A stretch of 64,000 nt of DNA from Symsagittifera roscoffensis (lineage: Eukaryota > Xenacoelomorpha > Acoela > Convolutidae). The stretch's first letter is position 1; every line of letters begins with the position of its first letter. Position numbers and translations under genes: made by a program. The notes under the pieces are model-generated. The model was given only the letters and a program-made list of their open reading frames with translations. It had not been told where the DNA came from and made no database searches. The DNA lies in contig NC_087062.1 of assembly GCF_963678635.1 (NCBI RefSeq), forward strand, positions 58,668,129 through 58,732,128. Direction: 5' to 3'. Below are positions 23,240-34,249 of this stretch, piece by piece.

Positions 23240-25015
23240 ATTGCTCGTATCAGGGCGAAAACTTGAATGATTCGACTACCTCTTAAGGTTTATGGAGCAG
23301 TAATAACATGAGAAAACTAAATGTAAATTAAACGTTTTCTTAAATTTGAGATTTTTTGTGAAAACCATCTCCCCACACGACATATAAAGTACAAAGTGAT
23401 TATGTAAATAAGCTTTCTTCAACAAATTTGGAACGATTTCTAAGACGGATTAAATCTCCGCTTACGCGTTAATAGCGCGACATGTATCGCGCGTTAATGG
23501 CCCTAAATTGGCCAAATTGGCAATTTTTAAACCGCCATAACTTTACAAAAAAAATCACAAGTGAAATATCTTTTCAAATTTGAGCTCAAGACAACAATAT
23601 CTTTTGAATAATTTAACTTTCGATAAGATTTTCGTCAAAATGGCTGGTTACAAATTAGAAACTTGTCCGAAGAAAAAAACCACCCCGAGCACAAATATTC
23701 CGTTACTTTCGTTGCGAAAGTCGGAACAATAAATTTGTTTTGTTTTGGAAAAACTTCTCGCTTTGATGGTCTTCATGCAAAAAAAAAATTTTCTTACCTT
23801 TGGCAAAAATAAAAACTTTTTTTTTGGAAAATTTTTTATCACATAGGGGTAAATCAAAGCTAAAAGCCATTTACGGTACAATCATAGCATGATAAACTGA
23901 AAGTACAGAAAATGAGACCCAAGCCAATATGTCATAAAAAATTAAAAAAAAAAACGAAAAGTGGAAAGCAATGCAAAACTAGTGATCAGTTGCTTGTTCT
24001 TTTGCGTGTTAAGCCAGACGAGAAATCAATAAAGCAAAACAAAGCTACACCAGCTGGTTGTTTTTTCTTGCTCGAGAAAACAAAAATTGAAACCGATTAC
24101 AGATTAATGATCCCCTTAAAATGTATCCCATTAAGGATAAATTTGCTTCTGATTCTGTTTCACGAGTAATTCCCCTTGTTAGTTTAATTTTCTGTAATCA
24201 ATGAGGCTATCGCAAAAGACGGAGACAATCCTGAGGCCTTGGTGAAGATTTGGAACGAATTAGCAGAGGTTACCACGGTAATGTCATCATAAGAGGTGGA
24301 TCGATGTTATTTTGCGTGTATGAAAATCAATGAGCACCACAAGAGTGGAATAGCCAACAACCATTTTTCCTTAAGTTATGGGGGGTTCAAAGATCGCCAT
24401 TTTGGCCGATTTGGGACAATTAGCGCGCGATATATCTCGCACTATTGATGCGAAAGTGGAGATTTAATCCGTGTTAGAAATCAATCATTGTTACTTAAAA
24501 GAAGCCTATTTACCATATTTGATTTTTTTCGACTTTCGTAACGAAAGTATTGAGGGCTTTTTCTTCTGAAAAATTTCGACTCTTTAACTAGCCATTTTTC
24601 ACGGAATTTTTTTTATATCAATCAAAAGGTATTGTTGTCTAGAGCTTAAATTTGAAATTTGCGATTAGTTTTTGTAAAGGTTATGGGGCTTAAAAAATGC
24701 GATTTTACCAATATGGGATAAGTAACGCGCGGTATATTTTGCGCCATTAACGCGTAAGCGGAAACTTAATCCGTCAAAGAAATCGTTTAATTATCATAAT
24801 TGAACGAAGTTTATTTGTCATAATTGATTTATTACTTGTACATAAATCTATCACTTTCTACTTTATATGGCGGGTGGGGAGATGATTATCACAAAATAAT
24901 TCAATTTTATTTATTTTTATTTATTTTTACAAGTAATTTTATTATGTTACTACTGATCCATAAACCTTAAAAAGCAGCAGGAATATTGAAAACTTTGCAC
25001 TGATACGAGCAGTCT
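23240..25015. mobile_element. Fold-back element with ~400-bp inverted repeats, best-preserved copy
   Basis: The left terminus 'ttgctcgtatcagggc' and right terminus 'ctgatacgagcagtcttg' are inverted. Matching blocks continue inward for about 400 bp on each side: the 'gagcagtaataacatg' type, 'ctccccac', 'gacggatta', 'cgcttacgcgttaat' and 'gctcaagacaacaat' (or its inverse). An additional inverse arm fragment at 24377-24530 shows that a second copy is nested or rearranged inside. The middle (23640-24370) contains A/T-rich frames and one coding-like segment (24203-24295). No transposase recognised. Confidence 0.65.
24203..24295 (+). CDS. Short coding-like segment inside fold-back element (possible captured exon)
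   Basis: A frame reading INEAIAKDGDNPEALVKIW, then NELAEVTTVMSS before TAA, has balanced amino-acid composition and GC unlike the flanking element. A possible donor (ACG|GTAATG) lies near 24270 and pyrimidine-rich sequence precedes it near 24190. It is far too short to identify. It may be a host exon fragment carried by the element, a relic of the element's own gene, or chance. Confidence 0.25.
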
Positions 25016-25429
25016 TGTCTTTAATTCCATTCGCTTAAACATTGTGAGTTATGTACGAATACTGTACTCATAGAGTAATTTCAGATAAGGTACGCCGTTT
25101 GATCGTCACGCTATCTTATTTTCGACCGGAAAAATTTGTGCAACTTCTTTGTCTAACACCAATCCTAATCTTACTATTATATCTCCTAGTCTCAATAGAT
25201 CTAGTGTATATTGGTAGTTAGTTCTTGGAGTTTATCCAGAATGAGAACAGCTGTAGTCTAAGATTTATTCAAATTGTTCTGGTGCTGAAACTACAAGTAG
25301 TTCCAGCACTTACAAATAAGTATCAATGTTAGTGATCGAATATGATTGGTTTGTTAGTAATATTTTAAAGAGATTATTCTATCAATAATATAATTGGTTT
25401 ATAAATACTAGTATAGAACTGATTCCATC
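25016..25429. other. Non-coding stretch before the retroelement island
   Basis: AT-rich with no gene visible. Base composition changes from strand-symmetric to G+T-rich around 25400-25480. Confidence 0.4.
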
Positions 25430-26169
25430 CATCCGGGGCTTAGATAGTTTTTAGTTTTTGATTGTTTATGGTAGTGAAGGACGGGTGACGTAATTTCTTA
25501 TTGAAGTTGCGCGCATTGACTTCTTGGAGATAGGAGAGTATGACTGTTCGTGTTTGACGGAGGAAGATGGTTATGTTCTTATCTTCTAGAGGTTTGAGCA
25601 GTGACTTCTTGAAAAGCGAGGAGATGTAGTAGTTTGGGTAGAGAGAAGAAAATCGATTGTTCGTGTTCCAAATGTGGGTCTCGTTTGATCGAGGATTGTT
25701 TTGGGTGGTTGTGTCAAGACTTCAGATCGATGCATTATTATGGTTGATTTCGTTAAGCTTAGAGCGAGGCTACGTGCAAGATGAAGTTTGATTTTTCCCT
25801 GTGAAAAGGCAAGTGACTAGGATCGGTATGTGAGATCAGCCATGTGTATGTTTGGATGGTTTTCCTTTGCTGCGATGTTGGGTCCATGTTTTAAATCCTT
25901 TGAATGTTGTGACAACGACAACAAATCTAATTGATTTTCCATTAAAGAGTTGGAACGAAATCCAGTTTTTATCTCATTTTGCTGCTCATTCCGTTGTTTC
26001 TAAGAAATGATATACATCAAATTACATTTATATTTCTACATGTTGTTAGTGAAGTCAGGTTTTAGTTATGATTTATTATTAGTTATTTTCGCAAAAGTGT
26101 TTTTTTTAGTTCAGTTATTTTAAAGAGTCGCTCACCCCAGAGCAATTCTCATCAAAAATAGAGTGTGGG

Positions 26170-26236
26170 TCACAAGGCGTGGTTGTAGTGCGGTGGGTAA
26201 GGCCGGCTGTCCCTCTGGTTGGTGAGGTCAGGAGTA
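26170..26236 (+). repeat. tRNA-like (SINE-head-like) segment
   Basis: The segment 'ggcgtggttgtagtgcgg', then 'tgggtaaggccggctgtccc' and 'tctggttggtgaggtcagga', has the look of a tRNA-derived SINE head: an A-box-like 'tggttgtagtgcgg' and a degenerate B-box-like 'gaggtcagga'. Base pairing for a full tRNA is not met, so it is not called a tRNA gene. Confidence 0.25.
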
Positions 26237-26449
26237 TACTTTTATCTTCTCTTTGGGCAGAGTCTCTGTTTGTGTTCAACCTTTTTACAGTTTTTATCAG
26301 GTGTTTTCATCTTTTTTATTTTGGTTTTGCCCTTTTCTCAAAAGTAGAAAAATGTGTTTTGGGTTTGTCTTTTGTTTTTTTAGTGTTTTATTAGGTTTGA
26401 ATAAAACCTGAAAGTGAGTTTAAAAAGAATAAATTATCCAATTTTAATC

Positions 26450-26476
26450 TGGGTTCAATCCAGTTTGGGTACCGTG
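26450..26476 (-). promoter_or_regulatory. Possible primer-binding-site-like sequence
   Basis: On the plus strand this reads like a tRNA 3' end: a T-loop 'gggttcaatcc', then 'agtttgggta', then CC followed by G where CCA would be expected. No matching 5' acceptor half precedes it, so it is not a tRNA. On the minus (coding) strand it would fit a retroelement primer binding site whose first T has mutated. That would place an LTR to its right (26480 upward), which I could not confirm. Confidence 0.3.
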
Positions 26477-28599
26477 GGCTTTTCTTTCTTATTCCTGCTA
26501 TTAGTTTGTGGTTTTGTGGCGTTAGTAAGCTGCGTTGGTTAGTTTGAGCTGATTTTTACATTTCCTTCCAACCGGGTTAAGGGAAAGTTTGGAACGTGTG
26601 AAAACCAGTTAGAGTTGTTATCAAATAGTTTGAAAAGAGAAATTCATTTATTAAACAGTTTTTGCGGGTGAGTTCTGCGAACTGTTGGAAACACTGTGTG
26701 AATTGTCGGCGAGTGAAGAGATTGAAAAATTATAAAAGAAGCTTTTCATGAAAAGATTAGTTTTTTTTTGTAATTTATATGCAATTTTTATGAATTTATT
26801 ATTTCAATTATTGAAATTTACTGCCAGTTTTTCAATATACTGCTGTTAAATGAAAGTTTTCTGATTTCTTATTGTACATCAATTGTTAACTAAAATTTTA
26901 GAAGCTCGTGAAAATAGTTTACAACTTTCATTTGGTTTTTGTATGTTTTTTGATGAACGATCGGTGATATCTACAGAAGGAAAGTGAGACACTTGTAAAA
27001 AAAATAGATCTGTGTTTTCAAATATTTGTTAATTGAAATGTTTAATTATACTTGCAAAGGGTCGTCTTCATCAAAAAATCTATTTGGGAAGCTAATGCGA
27101 ATTGTGTCGGATGATGTGAGAAGTTTTGCAAGTATGCGGATGATGCTTTTAGTTAGAAGCAGAGGCCAGAGAAGCTCTAGCCATCAGGTGGTATTTAGTT
27201 CATCATTAGTAATTGATAATTCATGCGATGTGTTTTGGATTAAATTATATAGTTTATGATTATTTTTAATATTATAAATGTATTCTAGTATGGATATTTC
27301 AATGGCTGTAAATATTCGTGGGGGATGATTAAAGGGCGGGAGGCATCAACATCGAAGGATTTGTTTAGTGGGCAGAACATACACTTTTGTCGAATTGGAT
27401 TGTAAATACGGAGGATGCCGTAAAGATTAGTATTTTTTATACAATAAGTAAAATTTAGGAAGTATGATGATTTGTATTTGATGTTAATGAATGTAAATCT
27501 GTGATGTGGGTTTCGTGATAGTGTGTTAGTTGGTGTTGGATGAATTTATAGTAGGTGTATGTGTGTGTCAACTTTTTGCGTAACTTAATTTCATGAGAAC
27601 AATGCAAATCACGTTCCCTAGGTTTAAGGAAGTGAAAGGTTAGTGCAAAGTGGTTGAATTTATTATGTATGATTCATATGCTTTAGTGTTTTTCAGAGCA
27701 GTGGCGATGATATTGTCAATTTTTTTTGTCAGTGCTACCGATGTTAAACACGTGTTCTGACTTGACAAAAAAGTTTTCAGTTAATTGACGGTTTGCGTTA
27801 GGGTCGTCTTCAATATCTGTGTCTTCCATATAGCGTGTAATAGCGTGGTCATAATGATTAACAGAAAATCTGTTAGCTCGTGGTGCTATAAATCTGTTTT
27901 GTGTCTAATTTAGTCATATAGTAGTGAATTGTTTTTAGTGTAGTGCAGTTGTAAATTTATGTAAACGGGATTGGCATAGTTCGTTATCGACGGGATTATT
28001 GTATAAGGGAAGGGCTAATGGATTAGTAAAGTGGTAATATGAGGTCCCTGATAGTGTGGGAAACAGGCTATACTCATCAACGAAGTTCAGTTGGTCGTTG
28101 TTAGTGGTCTGGTAGTAAGTGTATTGTAGAAAAAACGGTAAGTTAATTTTTAAGATTTCTTAAGTATTAGTATGGAGAGGATGAAGGAGAATTAGTCAAA
28201 CTGTTTGGGGGTGGCTGAGTAGTTGGGATTGTGCATTGAAAACTCTGTTTGCTCTTGTTTCTATTTCGTTGAGTGATTGGTTTGAGGAGTCAGAAGTTGA
28301 TATGGAGTGCGATAGCTGATAAATTGTTAGTGTATTAGTACTTTGAAATTGTTGTTGCAGTGTCATGAAGATATCTAATTCATGCTACAGTTCGACAGTC
28401 AGTGACGGGGCTAGGTGGGTCGGGTTGACCGCTGGTCAATGAGGAAAGAATGGGAGTGGCGTCAGTATAGGAAGAGAGGGTTGAGAAGGGTTCATTGGGA
28501 AGTTGGGAAGTAAGATGATTCAATGGGGTTGCGAAAAAGAGGATGGACTGGGTTCGGAGTCTTGGAATTCTTCTAGGGTATTTATGTCGGAGTTATTGA

Positions 28600-30882
28600 A
28601 TTGAGAGATTGTGTTAAAATGGTTTGTGTGGAATGATCAGAATCCATGAGTTAGTGGTAGTGGTGAATGTGACTAAGGGAGAAGACGTCAGATCGGAAAG
28701 GGAAATGCGAGAGGAGTGGCGTTCGAGTTTGGATGGGTAGGAAAGGGGACTGTTGAGGGATACAATCTGGCGGCTCATCGGGGGCTAAAAAGATGGTTGT
28801 TTTGAGAACGGAAAAATTGTGGTATGTGGTTGTTACACAATCTGTTCATTTATGTCGTCAATTTTTGACTGGTGGAGTACTATATGAGATACTGGGCTTT
28901 GTGGGTAGCTATGACTCTGAGAGATGTGCTCTGTTACTGCTACTGTTTCTTCATAATTTGGTGGTACTAAAGATAAAGGGCGATTATTATGTAGGTTATG
29001 TAAAAGTGATGGTGCTATAGGTGTTGGTTTTGTATCGTCCTGTGAAGTACCGTATGCGTTTGGTCTGGTTGATAATTTTTATTGTATTTGCTGATTTGAG
29101 AGTCGAGGAGACTTTTATGTTTTCAATTTGAAAATTTTCCGAAAAATCCTGCTAATAATATACGTGCTACACTTGCTTATTTATTTACTTGTGTATGTTT
29201 CACCCGCATGTGTTGTAGGTTCCTACGATAGTGAGAAGAAGAATCCAAAAAAACTAAACATGGCGTATAATATGGTCAATCTTTCTAACATGTAGTAGGG
29301 CCATCCTAGAAAAGCGAGAAGTTAAATTTATAGGTTTACGAAAATAAAATTTTTTATAGATGATATATCTGGTGGACGGTATTTTTCACCGTTAAGATAA
29401 ATATAGTCGTTCATATTTTTAAAACATCAGCTGTAATCTTGTGCGTAGATATCTGAGAAGCCTCCGATTTCAGCGAGTTTTTTTAAGTTTTGATCTATTG
29501 ATGGTCTTTGTATGATTTCCATTTTAGTCAGGTGAGGAGTTCATAAAATGGTTGAGTGTGATGTTGTATGTCTGATCTTGAGTATATGCCTATCGGTTGT
29601 AAAACTATAATTGGGTTACGAGCGATTGCTCGTATGCCTTCTGGCGAGGATTTCTTTCTGGTGGCATGAGAGTAGGGTATGGAGTTAGGAAATAACATTT
29701 ATCCTCGTTTGGGTTTAGCTGTGGCTATTTTAAGATGCACAGGGGACAGCTGTTTCTCAAAAATAAGTGCGTCTTGAAAGTGTATCAACAAAAAATATTT
29801 AATTTTTGGTAGATTATGGGGATTCTGTTATAACATCGTTTCTCTTCAAAAACGTACAATGGTGATACTTTTTTAGTACATGTGTAGTATCAGAGAACGT
29901 TTCCTTCGTAGTCAATGAAAATTGACCTTTTTCGTGATAATAAAAATCCTGCATAGGGTATTTTCAATACTGCTAATTCAAGTGATTGTAATATTTGTGT
30001 ACGTTCGAGTTCACATAAGTGATGAAGTGTTTTTAGTTCGGATAGTGATATTTCTTGAAAATCCTACTTATTGTGTAGTCCAGTTTCATAAGAAAATTAA
30101 ATCATAGTCAATTGCACACAAATATATATAATTCATTGGTGAAAATTCTTGTAGACGTGTGCTATCTTTATCTTCTGGGCAAAGTTTTCCGCCAGGGTCT
30201 ATTGCGTTTTTCAAAAATGTTACAGGAATAAAAGATTTTTCATCGTTGTGGTTTTGATTTGCATGGTAAACGTGTGTTCAGGGAACCAAACAATGGTTGC
30301 CTGGGTTCGAGTGGTAGGATCGCAAAAACCTTGGTCATTTTTACAAGGTAAGCGTATTCCTGAATATAGTATAGTATCATCTTATAAGTCACGTGTTACT
30401 TGTACTTGTTCTAAATGAATTTTCCAATTGAAAAATATTATTTCTTGATGTCCTTTTTTGTGTCAGTTTTACAGTTAGAGAGGTTTTTAATTCCATTGTG
30501 TGGTATCCAATTTTTGTCATGTAGAGCATAATTTAAACGTCTGTGGGCGCCGTGGAACGTGTTTTTAGCGTCATGTTTAATATGACCTTGGTATCTTTCG
30601 AGTTCAGCTTGATGTCCAGAAGTCTTGACTATTTACTAAATTGCGATTTGAGCCTTTATTCGTAGTTAATTTTAACCAATTTTGTTCGTTTTTGCAATCC
30701 TCATGGTTAGGATGCAAAAGTTGTTTGATTTTACTATGATAAAAAGATTCGTGATCGAGTCTATTTTTGTTTCTATTTGAAACTTGTGAGCAGTGTGCTT
30801 TTTTCTCTGAAAATTTTGCTGTGAGTTTATATCCTGTTAGGGTTGTACCTCGTACTTTTAAATGAAGTATTGCTGTCATATT
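28600..30882 (-). pseudogene. Env-like region of Ty3/gypsy-type retroelement (broken)
   Basis: It lies 3' of the integrase on the minus strand, where errantivirus-type elements carry env. The frame opens at ATG 30879. Around 30230-30340 an uninterrupted stretch carries two cysteines seven residues apart in a polar context (PCKNDQGFCDP), as in a folded extracellular domain. Near 29270-29360 a strongly hydrophobic segment (MLERLTILYAMFSFFGFFF) is a good membrane anchor close to the expected C-terminal end. Many stops and frame shifts break the reading, so no functional protein can be made. The assignment is by position, topology and my recollection of such elements, without alignment. It may be only an uncharacterised third reading frame. 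Confidence 0.45.
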
Positions 30883-31041
30883 TGTTGATTATATGTCTTG
30901 TGGTTCAAATTTGCCTTGAGTTACTTAGTTTACTGCGTACTTACTTGAGTTACTTAGTTTACTGCGTACTTATATATTGTTTTTTTGGTGATTTTCATCG
31001 CAAACATACTGTGTAACTAGAAGATCTTGTGGCCCTTTTTT

Positions 31042-31055
31042 GGGGGGGGGGGGGG
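31042..31055. repeat. Poly-G run at the env/integrase junction
   Basis: Fourteen G residues directly beside the point where the leftmost integrase copy stops (about 31100). Scrambled short copies of 'ggctaaatgcatcaattattaa' lie just to the right at 31078-31100, which marks a rearrangement breakpoint. Confidence 0.7.
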
Positions 31056-31103
31056 AAAGGTCTTGTGGTCCTACTGGGCTAAATGCATCAATTATTAATA
31101 ATG

Positions 31104-31452
31104 AGGCACAGGATTGAGTGCTACGTAGTGGCTAAATGCATCAAATACTTACAATTTGTTTGAATTTTTTTCTGATGAGGGTGATATAGGGCCTTTTGTG
31201 TCGAATGATATGCTGTTGTTAAAAAAAATTTTGTCTTTTAAAGTCTTGTTTTTCTGCCAATTGATTTTGATGTGGATATGGTTTATTCAGTTGACATGTT
31301 CTCCATCCATTACAAAAAACTTTTATCAAAATTTGTGCATCAGGAAAAAAGAAGTTTTGAACAAATTTTGAATATGTTTTTTTTTCTGATTCTACATGTC
31401 TTTTTGTGTTAAGGGAATTTGAGATGTGAAATGCTAGAAAAATCATACTCAA
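31104..31452 (-). pseudogene. Integrase N-terminal zinc domain and start of core, unit 1 copy
   Basis: The minus-strand frame contains the end of an HHCC finger: a KRH segment, then CNGWRTCQLNKPYPHQNQ, where W replaces the expected first cysteine of a C-x2-C pair. It leads into the ISFDTKGPISP-like start of the catalytic core, which is cut off near 31100. The second catalytic Asp is therefore missing in this copy. Integrase inserts retroelement cDNA; this copy is non-functional. Confidence 0.65.
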
Positions 31453-32664
31453 TAGTAGACAGGGTACTTTTGCTTCTGGGTTTTGAGAATATTATTCTAG
31501 TTTATTGTTGTGTTATTGAATTTTCTGAAATACCAAAGGAGTGTTTTTTTCCTAAAACTGTCATATCTGCTTTTATAGGTTTTGTTTTATACTTATACCA
31601 GGATTTAAACTGTCTAATTAAAGAATCAAGGTTTTTGGTAGTTTGTAATATTTCTAGTGTTATTTTTTCTGTAGCTGGTAGAAAAATGTTTCGAATTTCG
31701 GTTTTTGAGAGAGGTATATTATCTAAGGGGTCTTGTAGATTAAAATTTTTGTTTATAGTGTATTTCGAATTTGAATCTGGGGGTATTGGTAAAACTATGC
31801 CATCAGTTAAGTTTTCCTTTTCTCTTAGAGGGAATAGCTTTTTCTTATATATTTTTCTAGGTGACTTTTGCTGTGTGTTGTTTTTGATCCATGATGAGTA
31901 AGTATGGTATTGGTTTAAAAGTAGGTTTTCCTAATAAATTTACTTTGTAATGGTTATCTTGGCAAATGTTAAAGGTTGTTTATCTGTGTGTTGTCGGGAT
32001 TGGTTTTTACTGCAGATTTGCATTCTAATCATGGTGGTGTTTTGTCTTTTGCAAGGAAAATTTTTATCTTTTGTGCTTTTTTCCTCGGTTATTTTCCTTG
32101 TTATTAATTCAGGCGGGGGAAGAATTTTGATGAGACGTAGGTTCTAAAAGAACTAGGAGGGAGAGGGTTCTAAGTAAAAAAAACTATTAAAAGATTCATG
32201 CTTAAGATAGTCCTGAATAGGGTTGTAGAATGTTATATATCCAAGTGTATTTTTTGTTTATCTATCGTATTTAGAGATAAGCTCTGTTGTGGATGCTTAT
32301 GGAGGACGTAAAGATTGAGCTGTTATAATTGTTATATTTGGTGGAGTTAGAGGTAATGAGTGATGAAAAAAATTATTTAGTTTTACTGTTATTTAAAATT
32401 TAAGTGTTAGATTGTCTTGCGTAAAGATCTGTATATTATGTTCTTGTGAAGCTTCGTGTCTATATTGTAATCGGTTTAGTGCCCAGTTATGTAGTCTACT
32501 TTTGTCAAGATGTTGACCAAATAGGGGAGGGGTGCTACAAAAGTGTTCCAATCTGATCGTAGAGGTATATTAGTGGCTTAGAGTTCACGATATCGATCGT
32601 CTAAACTTGCAGGAAAACTAAAGGGAAAAGTAGTGGTTGGAGTTTGACATGTTGTTGAAGGGGT

Positions 32665-33450
32665 TTATGGTAGTGATACGGTTTCTGTTAGTGACAAGGA
32701 GGTGTCTGATGATTTATCTACAGATTCGTTAAGTAGATGTGGTTCGCCTTGAGTGAATGCTTGGGTACTCCAATGTGGAAGACGTTGTGTTGAAGTGGGG
32801 GGATTGGAAGGGTTTTCACGAATTTGTTCGGAAGTTGAAGTCGATCCTAAATAATCCGAAAGATTATTTGGAGTATTTTGTTGTGAAACTGTTTGTAGTG
32901 ATGGGGGGTACTTTGAGGCTACCAGAGAGGTCTTAAGGGTTTGTAGATGGTGATGAGGGTATTTCAAAATGAACTCGGGGTGTTGCAAAGTTTCTATTTC
33001 TTCGGGGATGGATAATTAGTCTTTCTGTTACAGATAATTGATTTTGATTTTGGCTTGGATGTCTGGTTCTTTTAAGGTCTTGTTTTAGGGAAGGGTAGAT
33101 ATTATACGTTGGTTTTTTTTTTGTGGTTCGCTTAGAGGTTCGTGGCGGATTGCTGGTGACAAAGGTTCAGATAATGATTCGTGTCTTACTTCCAAAGTAT
33201 AAGAATTTTGTTGAAATGAAATGCATGTAGATGATTGATATTAATTTGTTTGACTAGGTTTTGGTATTCTTGGCGGTTTTGGGATTTCGTGGTCGGTGAG
33301 GATTGTTGAGTTGGTTGTTGATTTGCAATTTTGGAATTTTTTGACTATCTTCCTTCTAATAAATAAATCTATGTTGTTTATAGTATTTTTCTATCATATT
33401 GATTAAGAAGATTTTTGCTACTGCAAAGGTGATGATTGCTTTTTTCATGC
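32665..33450 (-). pseudogene. Pro/Ser/Thr-rich retroelement frame, unit 1 (gag- or tail-like)
   Basis: A longer minus-strand frame (107 codons at 32665-32988) continues, after a frame shift, from a basic RRNR-containing segment. Composition is rich in Pro, Ser, Thr, Gln and His, as in the disordered parts of gag or of an env tail. Repeated 'HESLSEPLLPAIRHEPLSEP'-type motifs are seen in the parallel segment of unit 2 (37380-37459). No Cys-His zinc knuckle was found. Confidence 0.4.
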
Positions 33451-34249
33451 ATTTACAAATGTCAAAATAAGGGAAACTGGAAAGGTGAGATAATTTACGA
33501 GAAGAAGAAAGATGTATTTCTTAGTAAATAAATATCGTAACATTTAAATAGTTGTTGAAGTTTCGTACCATAGGAAATGGTCAAGGAATTTTGAGAAAGT
33601 ATAGTAGGTTTTTATGAGGAAATGGAATATTACGAAGAAGCTGCAAAAAATTATGAAAAGGAGAAATGCTATTTCGAAAGTATCTATGATGAAAAAAATA
33701 CAAAATGAAAAAATGTTGCAAAAATTAAGACAAATTTTGACACGTTTATTTTAAAAAATTGAAGTGATCGAGAGAGAAGCATTTGAGAAATGATTGGGTT
33801 TGTGGAAACTTTTTTAATTTTTGAGTTTGATATTGACTGTGGCCGGATTGTTTATTGGTTTTTGACTAGCGGGTTGGATATGGGCAACTTTTGGTGAAGA
33901 TAAGTCTGGAGTTCTAGGAGTGAACTTTCTAGTTTTGTTTTTATTTATTGGATGGTTAAGGGTTTTGTGAAGTTGTATCGACTTTAGACTAAATGATTAT
34001 GTCGGATTTTGTCTCTAGCCTTATTCAATATTTCTCCTAGGGGGAAACGTGGGGTATAGGATGAAACAATATTTTTGTATTTTGTACAAAATGTGGTGAT
34101 ATGTCGAAATGAGTTTGATTGGTTGAGTTTGTAACTGTTTGTTCAAGGTTTGAAAAGAAATTTTGAGAAGAAAATGGATATAATTCGAAATGATCTGAGT
34201 TTATGGAATGTATCTTAATTAATCAGAGGGGTGTTTCTGAAATTCAACT

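Larger units (their letters stand above)
25430..28600 (-). mobile_element. Degenerate retroelement sequence of unassigned domain
   Basis: The plus strand is strongly G+T-rich, so the minus strand is A+C-rich like the retroelement to its right. Minus-strand frames give coherent stretches broken by stops and shifts, for example FIAPRANRFSVNHYDHAITR at about 27840-27890 and a Cys-containing CMFCPLNKSFDVDASRPL at about 27330-27390. These look like decayed protein-coding sequence, but I cannot say whether they are gag, an accessory frame or a C-terminal extension of the env-like region. No long terminal repeat pair was located. Confidence 0.45.

Noticed and set aside
26170-26236. Functional tRNA gene
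   Set aside because: A-box-like sequence is present, but the acceptor and T stems do not pair and the B box is degenerate.
31419-31901. 160-codon plus-strand frame, the longest apart from frames spanning the gap
   Set aside because: It is the antisense image of the retroelement unit (minus strand carries the integrase-leading sequence). The same antisense frames recur in units 2 and 3.
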